This document shows, piece by piece, positions 47,328 through 59,580 of a stretch of DNA of 64,000 nt; positions within the stretch are counted from its first letter, which is position 1; each line of letters starts with the position of its first letter. This DNA is from Ligula intestinalis (taxonomy: Eukaryota; Platyhelminthes; Cestoda; Diphyllobothriidea; Diphyllobothriidae). Made by a program: the position numbers and the translations under genes. Under the pieces are notes generated by a model that was not told where the DNA came from, did not search any database, and was given only the letters and a program-made list of their open reading frames with translations. The stretch lies in NCBI GenBank assembly GCA_036362985.1, contig JAYGXS010000004.1, positions 14,618,499-14,682,498 of the forward strand, in the 5' to 3' direction.

Positions 47328-47505
47328 CACCGAATGACAGCCGTCTTCACTAACAGTTAATTAGCGTTTACCACTATAATTGCTCCCCCCTCCCCCTTGA
47401 CCTCCAACTTCCTAGTTTATGTGTCTTTTCCCTTGACGACCGCTGACAGTTGATTATCCTTTGGCCACTATAATTACCCTCCTTTTGGTTGCTGCTTCTT
47501 ATCTC

Positions 47506-47540
47506 TGAAGATGAACTCCTGTAAGAGTTCGAAAGCTCAA
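47506..47540 (+). ncRNA. hammerhead-like motif at PLE 3' end
   Basis: CTGAAGA (CUGANGA consensus satisfied), T, stem GAACTC/GAGTTC with loop CTGTAA, then GAAAG followed by CTC. The best stem II among the PLE ends in the window. The expected GAAAC-GTC reads GAAAG-CTC, which may be a compensated change or decay. Confidence 0.55.
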
Positions 47541-47600
47541 GACAATGAACAAATTGATCCGGTGCTTGAAAAGTCTTCTGCCTTATGCATACCTGGAACG

Positions 47601-48912
47601 CGAACCTTTTCATTCATTCGGCAACTAATTTAACTTTTACTGCGTTCTGCAGTGCTAGTCAAATTATCAATGTGGTTAACAGAAGTGGCGAACATGAAAA
47701 ATTTCCAAAACGTAGTTGCATGCTATGGCCTACTGGTTCTTATATGAGAGGCTGTCGAACTAATTAGAGGTCTCAGAAGCGGATATTAAATGCTCAATCT
47801 ATGTGATTTTTCATCGTCGATTTTAAGGACTGGTATACATGCAGTTATATAAAGCAAACAACTGTGCACATATTTTTTATTTTAAGTATTGTTTTTTTCA
47901 TACTTCAAAACAAAATTCTTAAAAAGATTGTGCCCCTTGCATAAAAATAAAAGAGTTTTTTAAGTGTCTAATAACTTTGATGCAGAACTAACATCAGAAT
48001 TGCGTTTAATGCTTTCAAAATTTGAGTTGATATTTATGGTGTGACAATTCCTACCATAGTTTAGGGTAAGGACATACCAAATTGGTATTGGAGCTGCACG
48101 ACGTTGCTGACTTCATGAGAACCATCAAATTGGTGGACAAATATTAAGTAAGGGGAATAAGACAAATTTAGGTTAACCACATGATCTTACTGTTTACATT
48201 GGTTACGTTTGGACCGCCGTATCTAGGCTGCCTCCAGGTACGAAGGGCATATGTAAATGTTGTGTAAAATGTGCGCGTTTCGTGCACCTATCGTTAATTA
48301 ATGGGAACCTCCTTTTATTTGAGTAGTGGGCTTTTATCAAATGAGATGTTTCCAAGTTGCCGGAAAAATATGCAGGCCACATTATAATTAGACGTGCAGC
48401 TTTACTTAATTGCCCCTTTCTGCACGAAAGCATGTGGCCAAAATTTCGTGCGTTTCACCACGTACTAGGTCTATATTTTTTAAAGACGTTCTGCGTTTGC
48501 CACAGTTGAAGACGTTTAATCTCCTCCACGAAAGCCTCCCCCGTTCAATTTATAAGAATGCGCCAAACGCATGTGCTTTTATACCCTAATACGCAAAACC
48601 ACCTGATGAATGACGCTGCTAGCGTGTAGAAAATACTCTTACGAACTTAATTAAGAAAAGCGTAGTCCCCCTGCTTTTAAGGATATTGCTTTAAGCAGGA
48701 GTAATGCCATTCAAATTAAACAAAAGTAGTGCAGCTCCTTCGTGTAAGTTAATTTAATCGAAGGCAGAAAAACAAATACCCTGAGCAATTAAGGTTTTAG
48801 ATTTTGATACAGCTAGCTGAAGAGACCAAACGAGGCCCTGCATGCAGGGGATGGTCATACCTTCTGCCTTTAGTTTTATAAATATGCATGTATCACTGAT
48901 GCAGTACGCATC
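47601..48912. other. no feature recognised
   Basis: AT-rich sequence between the PLE and a 50-bp duplicate of R1; small open frames only. Confidence 0.4.
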
Positions 48913-48970
48913 AAGCAATCACTGATAAAAGTTCATACTTTATAAGTGGCCATTTTTTACAGAATAAACC
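48913..48970 (-). repeat. duplicate of the R1 edge found at 46650-46697
   Basis: Repeats the 50 bp that precede the PLE at 46695 almost exactly (gataaaagttcatacttta, then agtggccattttttacag and aataaacc). No more R1 sequence follows with confidence. Confidence 0.75.
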
Positions 48971-50959
48971 TTGTCGTAGCGGCAAGAAGAAGAATTGAAA
49001 AAAGATTGTATTATAACAGTATTGCAACCCTACTCAATGTTTGTTTGTGAGTAATTACCGTTCTTTTTCAAATTGTGGGATGTTACTTGCAGCACTCGCC
49101 ATACTGCAGTTGCTTTTAAGGCACAGTTCAGTTCTGCGATATTAGGTTACATAGGAAATATTTTAGGTATTAGCCAAGTCCTGCCTGTTTTCTTCAATAA
49201 ACCAGATTTTAAATAAAGTGTACTGTGGAAAAAGGCTTTCTAAACCTCGAATTCATTCCATCAAAATGAAAATAAGAAGACTAAAACTACGCTTAACTAC
49301 TCACGCTAAATAAGATAGCGGTATCGCATGCTTTGTGGTGTCAACCACACACCTGTATGCAATATTTGATCGAGTGACTGGTGATAAACGAATCTGCATT
49401 GGTGTCAACCAATGCAGAATGTGAGCAGTTTTGATTTCGGGTCCAAATCAATTCAAGTAATAGATAGAACCAAAAATAGTATTTATATCACTAAAGGATG
49501 ACTTTAAGTCCCTTGTCCAGAATAAGGGTAATCGCCTACCAATTTCGAATAAATCGTTCAACACAAAGCCGTTTTAGGTTCCGTTTTTTGTATATGGTAT
49601 TGCGACTGCTGCATGATAAATGCTTAGGTTTGTAAACGTTTGATCACTTCTCTCATAATGGTGTGAACGCATTTACGAAAACTAAGAAATAATAATAAAC
49701 AATATGAGGCAAATGTATTACGTAAAAAAATAAAAGTAATAAGTGTTTCTTAAGAAACTTTAAATTTTATTGATAATCTCTGGGTTCCGGAGACGTACAA
49801 ATTGCTATAAATTAGAACAGTAGATTTTAATCTTTTCTTAATTTGTAAGCATAACCCAACCATTTTCTTTTTATAAAAAAGAACTTTCCGTTGGTAAAAT
49901 GTTCTTATGAATGTGACAATTGGGTTATATTTGGTGTTGATATCAAAACCTTTAAAAAGATAAACACAAAGAGTATTTACGGAAGAAATGAGTTTTTGGG
50001 TATCAGTTTTTATTGAGATGGCCATAAAGGTCATATTTAAAAATGACTTAAAACTGGAAACCACTTTGTCGACCATCGATAATGTCTGCAACAGAAGTCT
50101 TCTATTTTTATTTCTAAGGTTTATAAAGGAAAACGTTTCAATAATAAGTTATCTCCTTTAAAAAGTGCTTTACTTAGATATTCAGTCGAAACATTTTTGT
50201 GTATAGTACATTTGTCCAAGCTAAGGTCAAAATGGAAATAGAGATTTTCGACAAGTGTTAAATTCACCTGAAAATCCAATTTGACTGAAAATGAAAAAAT
50301 CACTTTCTTCCTTATATCGAATTATTTTTTTCGCCATAGTGGATTAATTTCAGGCTCTGTTATAAGCTTGTGAATGCAAAAAAAGGTGTGGCCATATAGA
50401 TAGCAAAATAGTTACATAATTATAATTCTTCTGTCGGTTCCGTTTCTAAAACATACGAGGTAAATATAGTGTACAAAAAAGTATAAACTTTCATGACGTG
50501 CATTTAATAAGGCCTGTTTTACATTGGCTTTGTGATAACATTTAGGAACATTTTAACTTCTGCGTCATCCACTCGATGTGGTTGAATAAATTGTGACCAA
50601 AAGTTTTTGCTACTGCATTTTCTGGGAAAAAAACACTTCACAGATAAAGCTTAACATAATTTTTAGCACTTTACTTATGTTTTTTTTTAAATGCGCGATT
50701 TCTTCAAGTTGGAATCTTTTGCATATGAAAAATTTTCGATGACATTTTCCAGTTATGGAAGGGATATATTTTAAACTTTCCTTACTGATTTTGAAGATCG
50801 TATATAGCGCAATGCATATTGACAGAAAGTTTGATTCTGTCATTTTTAATAGCCTAGGAGATTTTATCGGTAGGTGACATCTCCCAAGTTTGCCAAAATA
50901 AATACACAGTATCCTTACGAAACCTAACTAAATGGCCGATTTTCTTAACTTAAAGGTTT
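48971..50959. other. AT-rich stretch, no gene recognised
   Basis: Open frames of 113 codons (50091-49750, minus) and 60-77 codons occur, all lysine-, phenylalanine- and isoleucine-rich as expected from AT bias. No motif recognised. Confidence 0.4.
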
Positions 50960-51879
50960 TTGCTAATCACAATTGATGCTGGCTGTGATACTGATTATCG
51001 TGTAATCTATTCCGAAGTTATTTTCATCATGATAGGATGTGGGCATGTTAATGAGATTCTCTCTGACCACTAACAAAACGTTTATGCTGTAAAAAGTAAC
51101 TACATAAATACTATGTATTTTATCATTAATTTTGACTGTCTTTACAAATTCAAATGTATTTCTTTGAAAGCATGCATAAAAAATTCGTATACTCCTTTGG
51201 TGGCACATTACGCCTTTTTATATTTAAAACTTAAAGCAAGGGTACCTTCGGCTGCAAAAAAAGTTTATAAATTGCTGAAGAATTTTTAAAAATAGTGACT
51301 ACAACACTCGAATTCAAGGTCTACAACTCCGCACTGTTAAAATCCTGTTAAAGAGGAAAGTAGGCTTTTGCCTGAAGTTGGAGGGAGTATTCACATAGTT
51401 CTCATAAAATTTTCAATAGATGTGTAGCATGTTTCACATAGTAAAGGCGGCATTTGAAAATTGGTGGATACAATATATTATGAACGACCATCTCACAATC
51501 GTAAAAGAGCTCATAATTAGAAATTTCTCTTTAACCGGAGGATACCCTCTCGATAAGTATGAATTGTAAAGAAGGCGTACTTTGCTACCAAACAAGTACA
51601 AGAAATATTTTTTCATGCATGCTTTCCATAAAATATATTTGAATTTATAAAAGCTGTCAAAATTAATGATAAGATGACATACTAATAATGTAGCCACTTT
51701 TTACAGTACATACTTCTTTTTAAGTGGTCAGAAAGAAGCTCGTTAGAAAAGGCTAAATTCTACCATGAATGAAAAAACTTCAGAATAGACCGCGCGGTAA
51801 TCAGTATCACTTCCTGATTCACTACCTGATTATCAATACTTCGCATATGCTGGCAGGTTGCACGAATTCTGGCGCGTAC
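50960..51879 (+). mobile_element. R1 long-inverted-repeat element, copy 5
   Basis: Left arm from about 50966 (gctaatcac, ctgattatcgtgtaatc) and right arm back to 51879 (ggttgcacgaattctggcgc, a type B end). The outermost left end is degraded. Centre gaagttggagggagtattca near 51376 on plus. Confidence 0.8.
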
Positions 51880-52934
51880 ATTATTTTCGCATAAGATGAC
51901 TGACTTGCTGAATCAGTAATCCACGGTCTGGGAAGGTGCAAAGACGTGAAATGGATTGTGGAGGTGGCGCCTACACAACATTTAGCACCTGTTCCTCACT
52001 ATCAGTAATCTGCCGTGCTTCTATACCATCACCGAGGGTTAAAAGTTGTGGCCTCTTAGGGTGTGCACTCACCTAACAGAAACACTCTATCAGGACAGAG
52101 AGTCACACCGGAATGGTCCTTTTCGTAATGTGGGATTCTATAGCGTTATTTCCGGTTGAAGGAGTTTGAAATTGTCCACGTAACTTCTCTAGAGTGTGTT
52201 TTCCGGCTGAACGAGTTTGAACTTCTCCAAGTCCCTCCTCCAGCGAAAATCCTGTTCGACTTATATATGATTGTTTCAGACGATGCTGTGGTCCCCTGTC
52301 GAGGCAATCGGTTCGACTTCCGGAGATGAAACCCCCTGGAGTACATTTTGGTGAAGAGCCGGCTGTATATCCCCCTGCCGCCTTCTTGACCCAGTTGCGA
52401 CCGCTATTCCGATAATCACTCATCCATCCCCCCCCCACTCCTGACACTTTCATTCTGCCTCTGTTAACGACGCCCTCCTTTTCGCGTTGACTTTTCAGAC
52501 TAGTCCTGATGCTACACTGATTTCCGCCTGAAATAATATAAATGCAGAGACATGCCCCCTCTCACCCTAAAACACAGACGCTTTCTCAAGACTAGCTTCA
52601 TCCTGCGTGACATTTTTGTTGAACTTGTATTGATCCCTTGTCTAGAATCAGACGATTTAGCCGACTCCCTTCGTTCTTGAATTTGTGTATCCATTGCTGA
52701 GGTTTGTTTTGTGTGTAGCTTGTACTATTTTGCTGAATAGTACTGTATTGGGTTGTAAGTTGCTCTCATTTAGTTTGAGGATGCATGGTGGCTGGACAAC
52801 GAGTCAAAGAAGTCAAGAAGACGAAACAAAAAGGACTCCATCTAAACTAAAGCGTGAACCCCACAACTTTCTTTATTGCGAGAAATCGTAGTCTATCCTC
52901 CGCGAGAAAGCCATGTGTGGCCTGCATGGACAGG
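51880..52934. other. unexplained segment with a 116-codon minus frame and a short tandem repeat
   Basis: Minus frame 52453-52103 starts MKVSGVGGGWMSDYRNSG and has no domain I know. Within it, about 52150-52250, a unit of roughly 55 bp containing tttccggctgaacgagtttg occurs twice in tandem. Whether it is coding is undecided. Confidence 0.3.
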
Positions 52935-53500
52935 CTGCTTAGCTTGGTCAGCCATTGAGTCAGATTCGTCCATCTTTCTTTTGGACCCCCCTTGAATTCC
53001 AGGCTAAATGTAAGAAAGTGTGCAATATATTATGCATAAATCATTTTTTCCTGCGCCGCTAGATTGAAATACGCCAGCTGTCAGCTCTGATTTCATATTA
53101 AGCCATCTGATTTTAGCAAAATTATCGTCATCTGACTTTTTTAAGTGACAGTTTCTTGAAACCTAGGTAAAGTCCTACGATTACTTTTCGTACGCAGACG
53201 TTGTTGCAAAATTTCGCAACTGGCCGTCCGGAGCAGGGGTTGATGAAGCCTGATTCCAACTGTGCGTATTTGAGGCTGAAAATATTTCAAGAGGATTGCA
53301 TTGAAAAAGAAAAGGCAAAAATCGTACGTAACTTGCAGCTGTCTAACTGTTTCAAAGAACTGCAGACTTTTCTTTCGCTCAGTCGGGTCTTGGTTCAGTG
53401 AAGCCCAATGTATCATATGCAACGCAAATAAAAAAACTGGCACCTCTGGCAAATAATTTGGATCTGACAGTCGTAACTTTAAAAAGGGAAATGAGCAGTT
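52935..53500 (+). repeat. interspersed repeat R3, copy 1
   Basis: Aligns with 61080-61805 in the same orientation: caatatattatgcataaatc, gattttagcaaaattatcgtc, gtttcttgaaacctagg, tttcaaagaactgcag and tttctttcgctcagtc. A more diverged third copy is at 60640-60960. Class unknown. Confidence 0.75.
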
Positions 53501-53547
53501 CCAATTGGTCAGCCTTCCGTATTGTCATTATAAAATTTAAAATGCAG

Positions 53548-53670
53548 TATTAGAACACGTGAACAATAGCAGCTGGCCTTCCTTTATATGTGTGACAAAA
53601 AGATAGATTTAAAAAGTTCCCTCAGGTGATAACGCTCCAAAGGAAATTTTACAAAAGACTGCAGTATCTA
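53548..53670 (+). repeat. interspersed repeat R6, copy 1
   Basis: Shares with 63613-63720 ttagaacacgtgaacaatag, cagctgg, aaaggaaattttacaaaaga and ctgc in order. It follows R3 closely. Class unknown. Confidence 0.65.
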
Positions 53671-53774
53671 TCACTCAACGAATTTTAGGGATCCAACAAA
53701 AAAGATACGGATAAAGGAGTTTCAGTCCCCCATTGGCATGTAGATATTCTTATATATGTATGCGAGAACATATG

Positions 53775-54330
53775 GCGATCTCGGCAACCATAGTTTTATC
53801 TTCCTGACGTTTAAAAAGCGTACAGGCTCATGTCATCAGAGGTGGTAGTCGTACCGCGCCTTACAGTATTTATAGGTGCTAGCAGTTATTGTCAATAGGG
53901 GTTAAGCGAATGCAAAAGGGGGCAGAGGGTTAGGTGGGATGCTAAATCATCATGTCCTGCGAAGCTGGTTAACCTCAGTCAAAGGTTCTCCCATCAGCTA
54001 CCGGTTTTCGCACTTGTGCAGCTGCCATTGACTTAGGCTGTCGTCTGAGATTGGTACTTTTGCTTGCGTTCATACGTATATCTGGTCACACATTTGCAGG
54101 ATGAGCGGATGGACTGGCTCAGCTAATGATTGCTATTTCCGATTGTGGTTGGGCTACGTGTGTGTCCACTTTCAACTTGCAAGTGCTGACTTTAAATACA
54201 AACAGCTATAAAAACGGTGAGGCGCGGTATATCTACCACCTCCGCTGGTGGAAGCCTTTACGCTATTGAAACATTTAGAACAATAAAACGACGGTTCCCG
54301 ATATCTCCTAAGCTTTTTGTTTATGTCCAG
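53775..54330. mobile_element. inverted pair of PLE-like ends
   Basis: A minus-oriented end at 53885-53775 (CTGATGACATGAGCC, then AAACGTCAGG, ATAAAAC) is mirrored by a plus-oriented end at 54180-54310 (caccgtttttatag counterpart, ccacctccgctgg, gaaacatttag, aataaaacgacggtt). The two match as reverse complements over some 80 bp. The 300 bp between them hold no recognisable PLE protein. Confidence 0.6.
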
Positions 54331-54474
54331 GACACACATCATCCCATCATAGAATGGTTCAATTAGTCCGTGTTTGCGCATCCTACGAGGCCACAACTTT
54401 TACCCCATCTTGATGGTTTAAAATGACGGCAGAATATAAATATTGAGGGGTAGACAAACTTTAAAGTTTATCTC

Positions 54475-54650
54475 ACTTTCTCTTCACGCTTCCAGACACT
54501 GGGCCATTCATCCAGCAGCTCAGCCATCTTATGCATAAATAGGTCCAGGTGGCTGGATGTCCGTGAGCCTATACGCAGGCGTGTTACACATGTGATCCAT
54601 TTATCATAGGCTGCAGAGAAAGTTTACCATAACAGGTCATCGTGCTTTAT
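54475..54650 (-). repeat. tRNA-like repeat, copy 1
   Basis: Aligns with 55852-56035 (ccagcagctcagccat, aggtccagg, ccatttatcataggctgcag). Box A is degraded in this copy. Confidence 0.7.
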
Positions 54651-55110
54651 CCTAATATGGCGTGAGGCCCAGAGTAGATAACGCTAGCCAAAGTCTGACC
54701 CAGTCACTGAACCCTCACAGAAGACATTAAGGCAATGTTTGTGCCCCCACTAAAATCTACATACAAAACTACACAGGCCCTTGTGGGTGATACGAAGATC
54801 ATCCCAAAATTTTTACAAACTGACTTTTGTTTTTCGCTTTCAGAAAATTTGATGCAGATTATCATGATTCAACCGACGGTTATATTTCCTACTTAATGCA
54901 GACCTTTAAACAGCAAAAGAAAGACACACGTGGAGTGAATAAATAATTCGCCGAACAGGATCGACCTTTCGGCCTACCGCTGTTTGTTGCTCACGGTATG
55001 ATATGAAAGGGAAAATTGTGAGTTTTCAGAGTATTACAGAAAACACCAATCTCAAACGCAGTAACTAATGATAATTTTTTAATCTGCGGTTATGTTTTTT
55101 GCCGGAAATG
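54640..55110 (-). repeat. interspersed repeat R5, copy 3
   Basis: Aligns with 10880-11340: cccagtcactgaaccctcac, ctgacttttg, gggaaaattgtgagttttca and attacagaaaacacc. It directly continues the tRNA-like repeat, so both may be one element of about 640 bp. Confidence 0.6.
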
Positions 55111-55239
55111 AAGAAGACCTGATTGCTAAAAAAGCAGAATATGTGAACATCCAGATTTACAGACTTTACTCAAATAAGCCACTGAAGATCGTACCAAAAA
55201 GGTGCCGGATTTGCGGTAAAATGACTAACATGTCCAAAT

Positions 55240-55845
55240 TGTACGTTATTTATAGTTCGTAGTGGTCATCAGCACGCGTACTATAAGTGTCAGCCGTTAT
55301 GTGTGATCATGATTCACTTCTGTAGCCACCACTTGGGGTCTTTATTGATGTGGTGATGGCTTGGCAATGTGCTTTCAAGCCATTAATTGCCACGATTTCG
55401 TTGTCCGTGTCGCGTGCGGGCTTGTTAATTGCGCAACAATTATGCCTGATGTCGTCAGAAATATTGTTTGGCGTGGTCCTTCCGACTTGACTGAATCTCC
55501 TGCTCAGACAATGTCACAGTACGCGTTACGGGAACGGCAAATCACTGCGCTTGCTTGTGGACTTTGGGCCCGAGAACCATGACTGTAGCAGGTCGCGGCT
55601 CACGCGTTTGTCACCTCTTGTGAAAATGGCGGCCTTGTAGACTTAAAAATAAGTCCGGGTGTCGTCAAATGAGCTATAACATGTGAGTTAGTGTTCTCCT
55701 GCCTCACTACTGCCGCGTGTTTGGCCAGTCGCGTCCGGTGTTATCTCCCGGGTTCTCCGATGTAGTTGTTTGTCAACAACTGCGCCAAATCCGAAATGTC
55801 AGGCACATAAATTTATTGTTCTAGTGATTGCATCTTCTTATTCTC
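55240..55845 (-). mobile_element. Penelope-like element, GIY-YIG fragment (as nested PLE)
   Basis: On minus it encodes, in broken frames, the endonuclease from the YVG...G region (near 55770) through SGPKSTSKRSDLP (near 55560) to the long tail ending near 55260, all matching 35610-36180 of the nested PLE. At its 5' edge (55791-55845) an end motif lies in the opposite orientation (ccgaaatgtcagg, then attgttctagtgattgcat), as at 38143-38280. The RT domain is missing. Confidence 0.78.
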
Positions 55846-55851
55846 CTGATC

Positions 55852-56035
55852 TCATTTTCTCAGCATGCTCCCAGAAACTGGGCTACTGATCCAGCAGGTC
55901 AGTCAGCTTATGCAAAAATAAGTCCAGGAGGCTAGTGTTGCGTGAGCCTACGCCCAGGCGTGAACCACTCAGCCATGCGTTCCATTTATCATAGGCTGCA
56001 GAGTGACTTTACCATCACAAGCCATCGTGCCTTCG
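55852..56035 (-). repeat. tRNA-like repeat, copy 2, with intact box A
   Basis: On minus, TGGCTGAGTGG (near 55973) fits the Pol III box A consensus exactly and continues as in leucine tRNAs. A box B is only suggested (GGCTCACGC). Matches 54475-54650. Probably a tRNA-derived SINE, or the tRNA-like end of R5. Confidence 0.5.
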
Positions 56036-56059
56036 AGGTGCCTTCCATCCTGTGCAGTG

Positions 56060-56760
56060 TACTGTCACAATGAATGGCTATCCTGGCGCCTTCGTGGAAA
56101 AATGCAGGCGACGAACCAAACGAAGAAAACCAACAGGACAACCAGTACCAACACGCTGGCGAGCAATACCGTATATTGCTGGTGTTTCTGAAGAATTCGC
56201 TCGACTGGTGAGCGAATTTGGGATTGGCGTTGCTCACAGACCGGAAGCAACAATCCGCAGGCAACTTATGCGGCCCAAGGACCCAGTTCCCGTTAATGAA
56301 AAGTCCGGTGTCATTTTACCGTATTGGCTGTATTTGTGGTCAATCCAATTATGTTGGTGACACCGGCAAACGGGTCCTCACGAGGATGCACCAGCATGAC
56401 CTCGCCGTGCAACGGAACGACAAAAGATTCCCTGGTAGCCGCCCACGCATCCAAGCCAGGGCACAGCTTCGACTTCGAAAACGTGCGAATACTGGGTCCG
56501 TCAGACGACCGAACTTCACGCCTGCTGCAGGAAGCCTGGCATTCACGCGTGGGCTCAATTAACAGGCATGTCGAGCTTCCTGAGGCCTACCTCGCGTTGC
56601 GCGAGCAGATCGAGGGCAGAGGTCAAGGGCAGAGGTCAATCTCAGCGGAACTGACTTAATTACACTGTGAGCTGTACGTTTTTTTCATTCCTTGACAATG
56701 AGCTCGCGGGAGAGTTCGAAACGTCGGACAAATACACTCCTGGTCCCAGAGAACGACTTA
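56060..56760 (+). mobile_element. Penelope-like element, GIY-YIG and 3' end (family C)
   Basis: Plus strand. Three frames together read WRAIPYIAGVSEEFARLV, HRPEATIRRQLMRPKDPVP, then YRIGCICGQSNYVGDTGKR (the GIY-YIG motif), TRMHQHDLAVQ, SLVAAHASKPGHSFDFENVR and LQEAWHSRVGSINRHVELP, ending at 56659. Frameshifts lie near 56310 and 56430. The 3' end has a hammerhead-like motif at 56691-56727: TTGACAA, stem GAGCTC/GAGTTC around GCGGGA, then GAAACGTC. No RT domain is present. Confidence 0.88.
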
Positions 56761-57029
56761 ACTTCTTCTATTCAGTGTACTGTCAGTACAAAAGTCATTA
56801 ATCGCAGCCATCAACCTTGTAAAAAGTCGAAAATATACGAAGCCCAGACTTTTTGATTAGAAGACAAGAAAGCCTTTTCTAAAGCCAGTTATTTTTAGTG
56901 TCCGACGTTATAAACTCTCACGTAAGCCCATTGTCATGGAATAAAAATATGAACAGATTACTGCATATAAAGTTCATCTGGGTCGGAAGTGACCTAAAGA
57001 TCTGCCATTGATTTGTTCCCGCAACGCCA

Positions 57030-57190
57030 GAGGGCATTTTGCAGATTGATATGCCTCCTGCAGCAGATATGAAATTCGGTCGCCTGACCAACCCAGTATT
57101 CTCACGCCTTTGAACTAAGGTGTACCATTTTTGTTCCTTTGACAATGGCCTCGTGCGAGAGTTCGCCACGTCGAACAAGTTAACAACTGG
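57030..57190. mobile_element. PLE fragments, one inverted and one direct
   Basis: 57045-57115 is an inverted copy of 56490-56550 (minus reading RILG, LLQEA). 57118-57190 is a direct copy of the 3' end at 56668-56740 (ttgacaatggcctcgtgcga, gagttcgccacgtcg). So a second, broken insertion of the same family lies 400 bp downstream. Confidence 0.7.
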
Positions 57191-59580
57191 TCCAAAAGAA
57201 CACTTTTCCGTCGTCTATGTCCAACATTGTATAACTCAGTCCACTAGAGGAAATCTGTATTCAGATATTTAAGCAATCAAGATATGAAGGTTTATTTGAA
57301 ATCGAAGATCCATAAATATATTTTCTATTCATCATAAAAGATAGTGATGTATTTTATTTTTTTAATTTTTCGTGTGATCTTGTGGAAACAAGACGACTGG
57401 CGGACAAGCAAGATATGTGTGGTTGCTATATGTCTTGACTCAGTAACCGTAAAGTAACAGTTCCCGACATGCAAATGCAGCATTTTAGGTACCTAAGAGA
57501 AGCCTAGAAAAAAGCAAAATTCAAAAGTCATATCATCTGCTAACCACGTGCTGAAATGTCGCTATCTTATAGCGAGACCGTACCTAATGTACAAGGGACC
57601 AAATATCTAGCTGATTTCAAGAACTCAGATACACCTATCATTAAGAGATCGAAGACCAACGAATCCCAAAGACAAGGGAGACTGCTATTGCTTTCTGCTT
57701 ATGTCTCTGATGAGAAATTCGGGATGTATGTCGAAACCTCAGGCGAACATAAGTGCTCCCCCAGCAATTGAATCTTCTTCATCCTAAACAACTGTCTGTA
57801 CTGAAGGTTATCAGTGTGCTCCGAGATGGCTCCTTTACGGCCTAGTCCTCCTTCATGGAACTTTCATTTCAGCCTACTCCAGTAGACTTATATGAGAGAA
57901 AAAGAGCTACACTATATTCTGAAAATAAAATACTGAAATGTTCACTTAAAACTTCCTCCTTTCTGTATGAATAAAATAAGGCACAAAGCCAGGCAATACC
58001 CGGGAATTATAAGCAAATGTTTATAGTACAATACTTCAATTTTCGACATAGTGTCCATGAATGTTTATATAATTTAGATCAATTCGGACTTCTTGAAATT
58101 ACCGCTAGCTTCGTGCACTGGTGACCTGATTATTGAAGTTCAAATAAAGAATAAAGTGTTCAAATCTCTTTCTAATTGGCGTACTTGGCCAACCTTGACA
58201 ACAGTTTCTTTCCCAATGTGGATACTTTGTAAATATTTCTGCTTTTAATGCACAAATATATTCTTGTGTGCGTTGCATCAATTTCTATTGACGATTTCAA
58301 AAACGTTTCAATGGAAATCATATCCTAGCTGTTGAGCGGAATAAAAATAGATTGCCTGACACAGGCGGATAGGCTGGCTGTTTACTGAAAAGTGAGAGTA
58401 TGGTTACACTTGTTATAAAATTCATACCATCTTGTGTACATTGAAAGAAATTTCCGTTTGTCACATTTAAAAAAAATATCTCAAGCGATCGAGTGCGACA
58501 AGCAGCAAACAGTTTTTGAAATTCTGCTGAACACTTTACGAATCTCACAGTTTTGCTTTGTTTCCCCATAAATACTGATGTCGTTCGATCTTTTTACCGA
58601 AAAACTAGAAATAAGAATAACCCTTAAAGCATTTACCTTAATAATGAATTCTTAAACATTCCTCTTATGATAGCTGCCTGTGTGGGTCATGAATTTAGAA
58701 TCGCCCAAATATGTCAACTCATTGCCGAGGAAAGTGAATTTCTACAATAAATTCCGAGAATGAATACGTCTAAGACTGATTAAAAAACTATATTTTACAA
58801 GTTACCTCCTCAAAGAGCTCTTTAGTTAGATATCCCGAAGTCGAATCTCTGTGTAGAATACCGTTTTTGACGATAAAAACAAGTTGGTTAACAATGTTTA
58901 TTAGAAAACTATAATGATCCATGACCTTGATCTAGTGTCAAATAAGCCTGCTAATTTTGGCGCAGGAAAACACATTTTGGTCTTTTGTTAGATTATTACT
59001 TATCTTTACAAAACAAAAAACGTAACAGATTTGTAGAGGAAACATTTGTTTACTTACTTCATCCACCTTTTCTTGACTCTAGTGCTGTATCTTGTGCAAA
59101 CACTAACCTCAATTTCATTAACGCAAAATAAAATTTTCCGTTTTGTTAACAGATATTATTAAAATATTCCTGCTGTTCGTTAATTTTTTAAAAGTGCTAC
59201 ATGACCAAAGAAGAGGCCTTTTTCTGCAGCGTTTGATTGCGTAGGAAACTCCTAGGATATCAACAAATGTCGAATTTTGCCCATTTCCGCCTATATTTTC
59301 GCCTAGTTAACTGAGCCCAACGGAATTCAATCCTAGTAAACAGCATTTTGCGCCTCAAGGCAACCCAAAGAACTAAATAAACAACTGAAAATTTGTTTTA
59401 AATCCCCAAATTTTCAAACCTTTCATTAGATTTGTGATCTTCTGTACTTCAACCTGTTTTAAAGCTCTCGACAGCATAAGAAACCGCAGGCAAATAAAAT
59501 TCTTTTTTCAGCGATCGCGTCTTGCACTTCTGAATTGTGTGATAAGGTAGGTACTTGATAGCCACCTCTCACAAAAAACA
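57191..59580. other. no gene recognised
   Basis: AT-rich; open frames such as 57556-57771 (plus) and 58569-58318 (minus) show no known motif. Confidence 0.4.

Larger units (their letters stand above)
46695..47600 (+). mobile_element. Penelope-like element, GIY-YIG and 3' region (family C)
   Basis: Coding remnant 46695-47327 followed by a C-rich 3' region and a hammerhead-like motif at 47506-47540: CTGAAGA, then a perfect GAACTC/GAGTTC stem around CTGTAA, then GAAAGCTC. The 5' edge abuts the truncated R1 copy. The RT domain is absent, so the copy is 5'-truncated. Confidence 0.85.
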
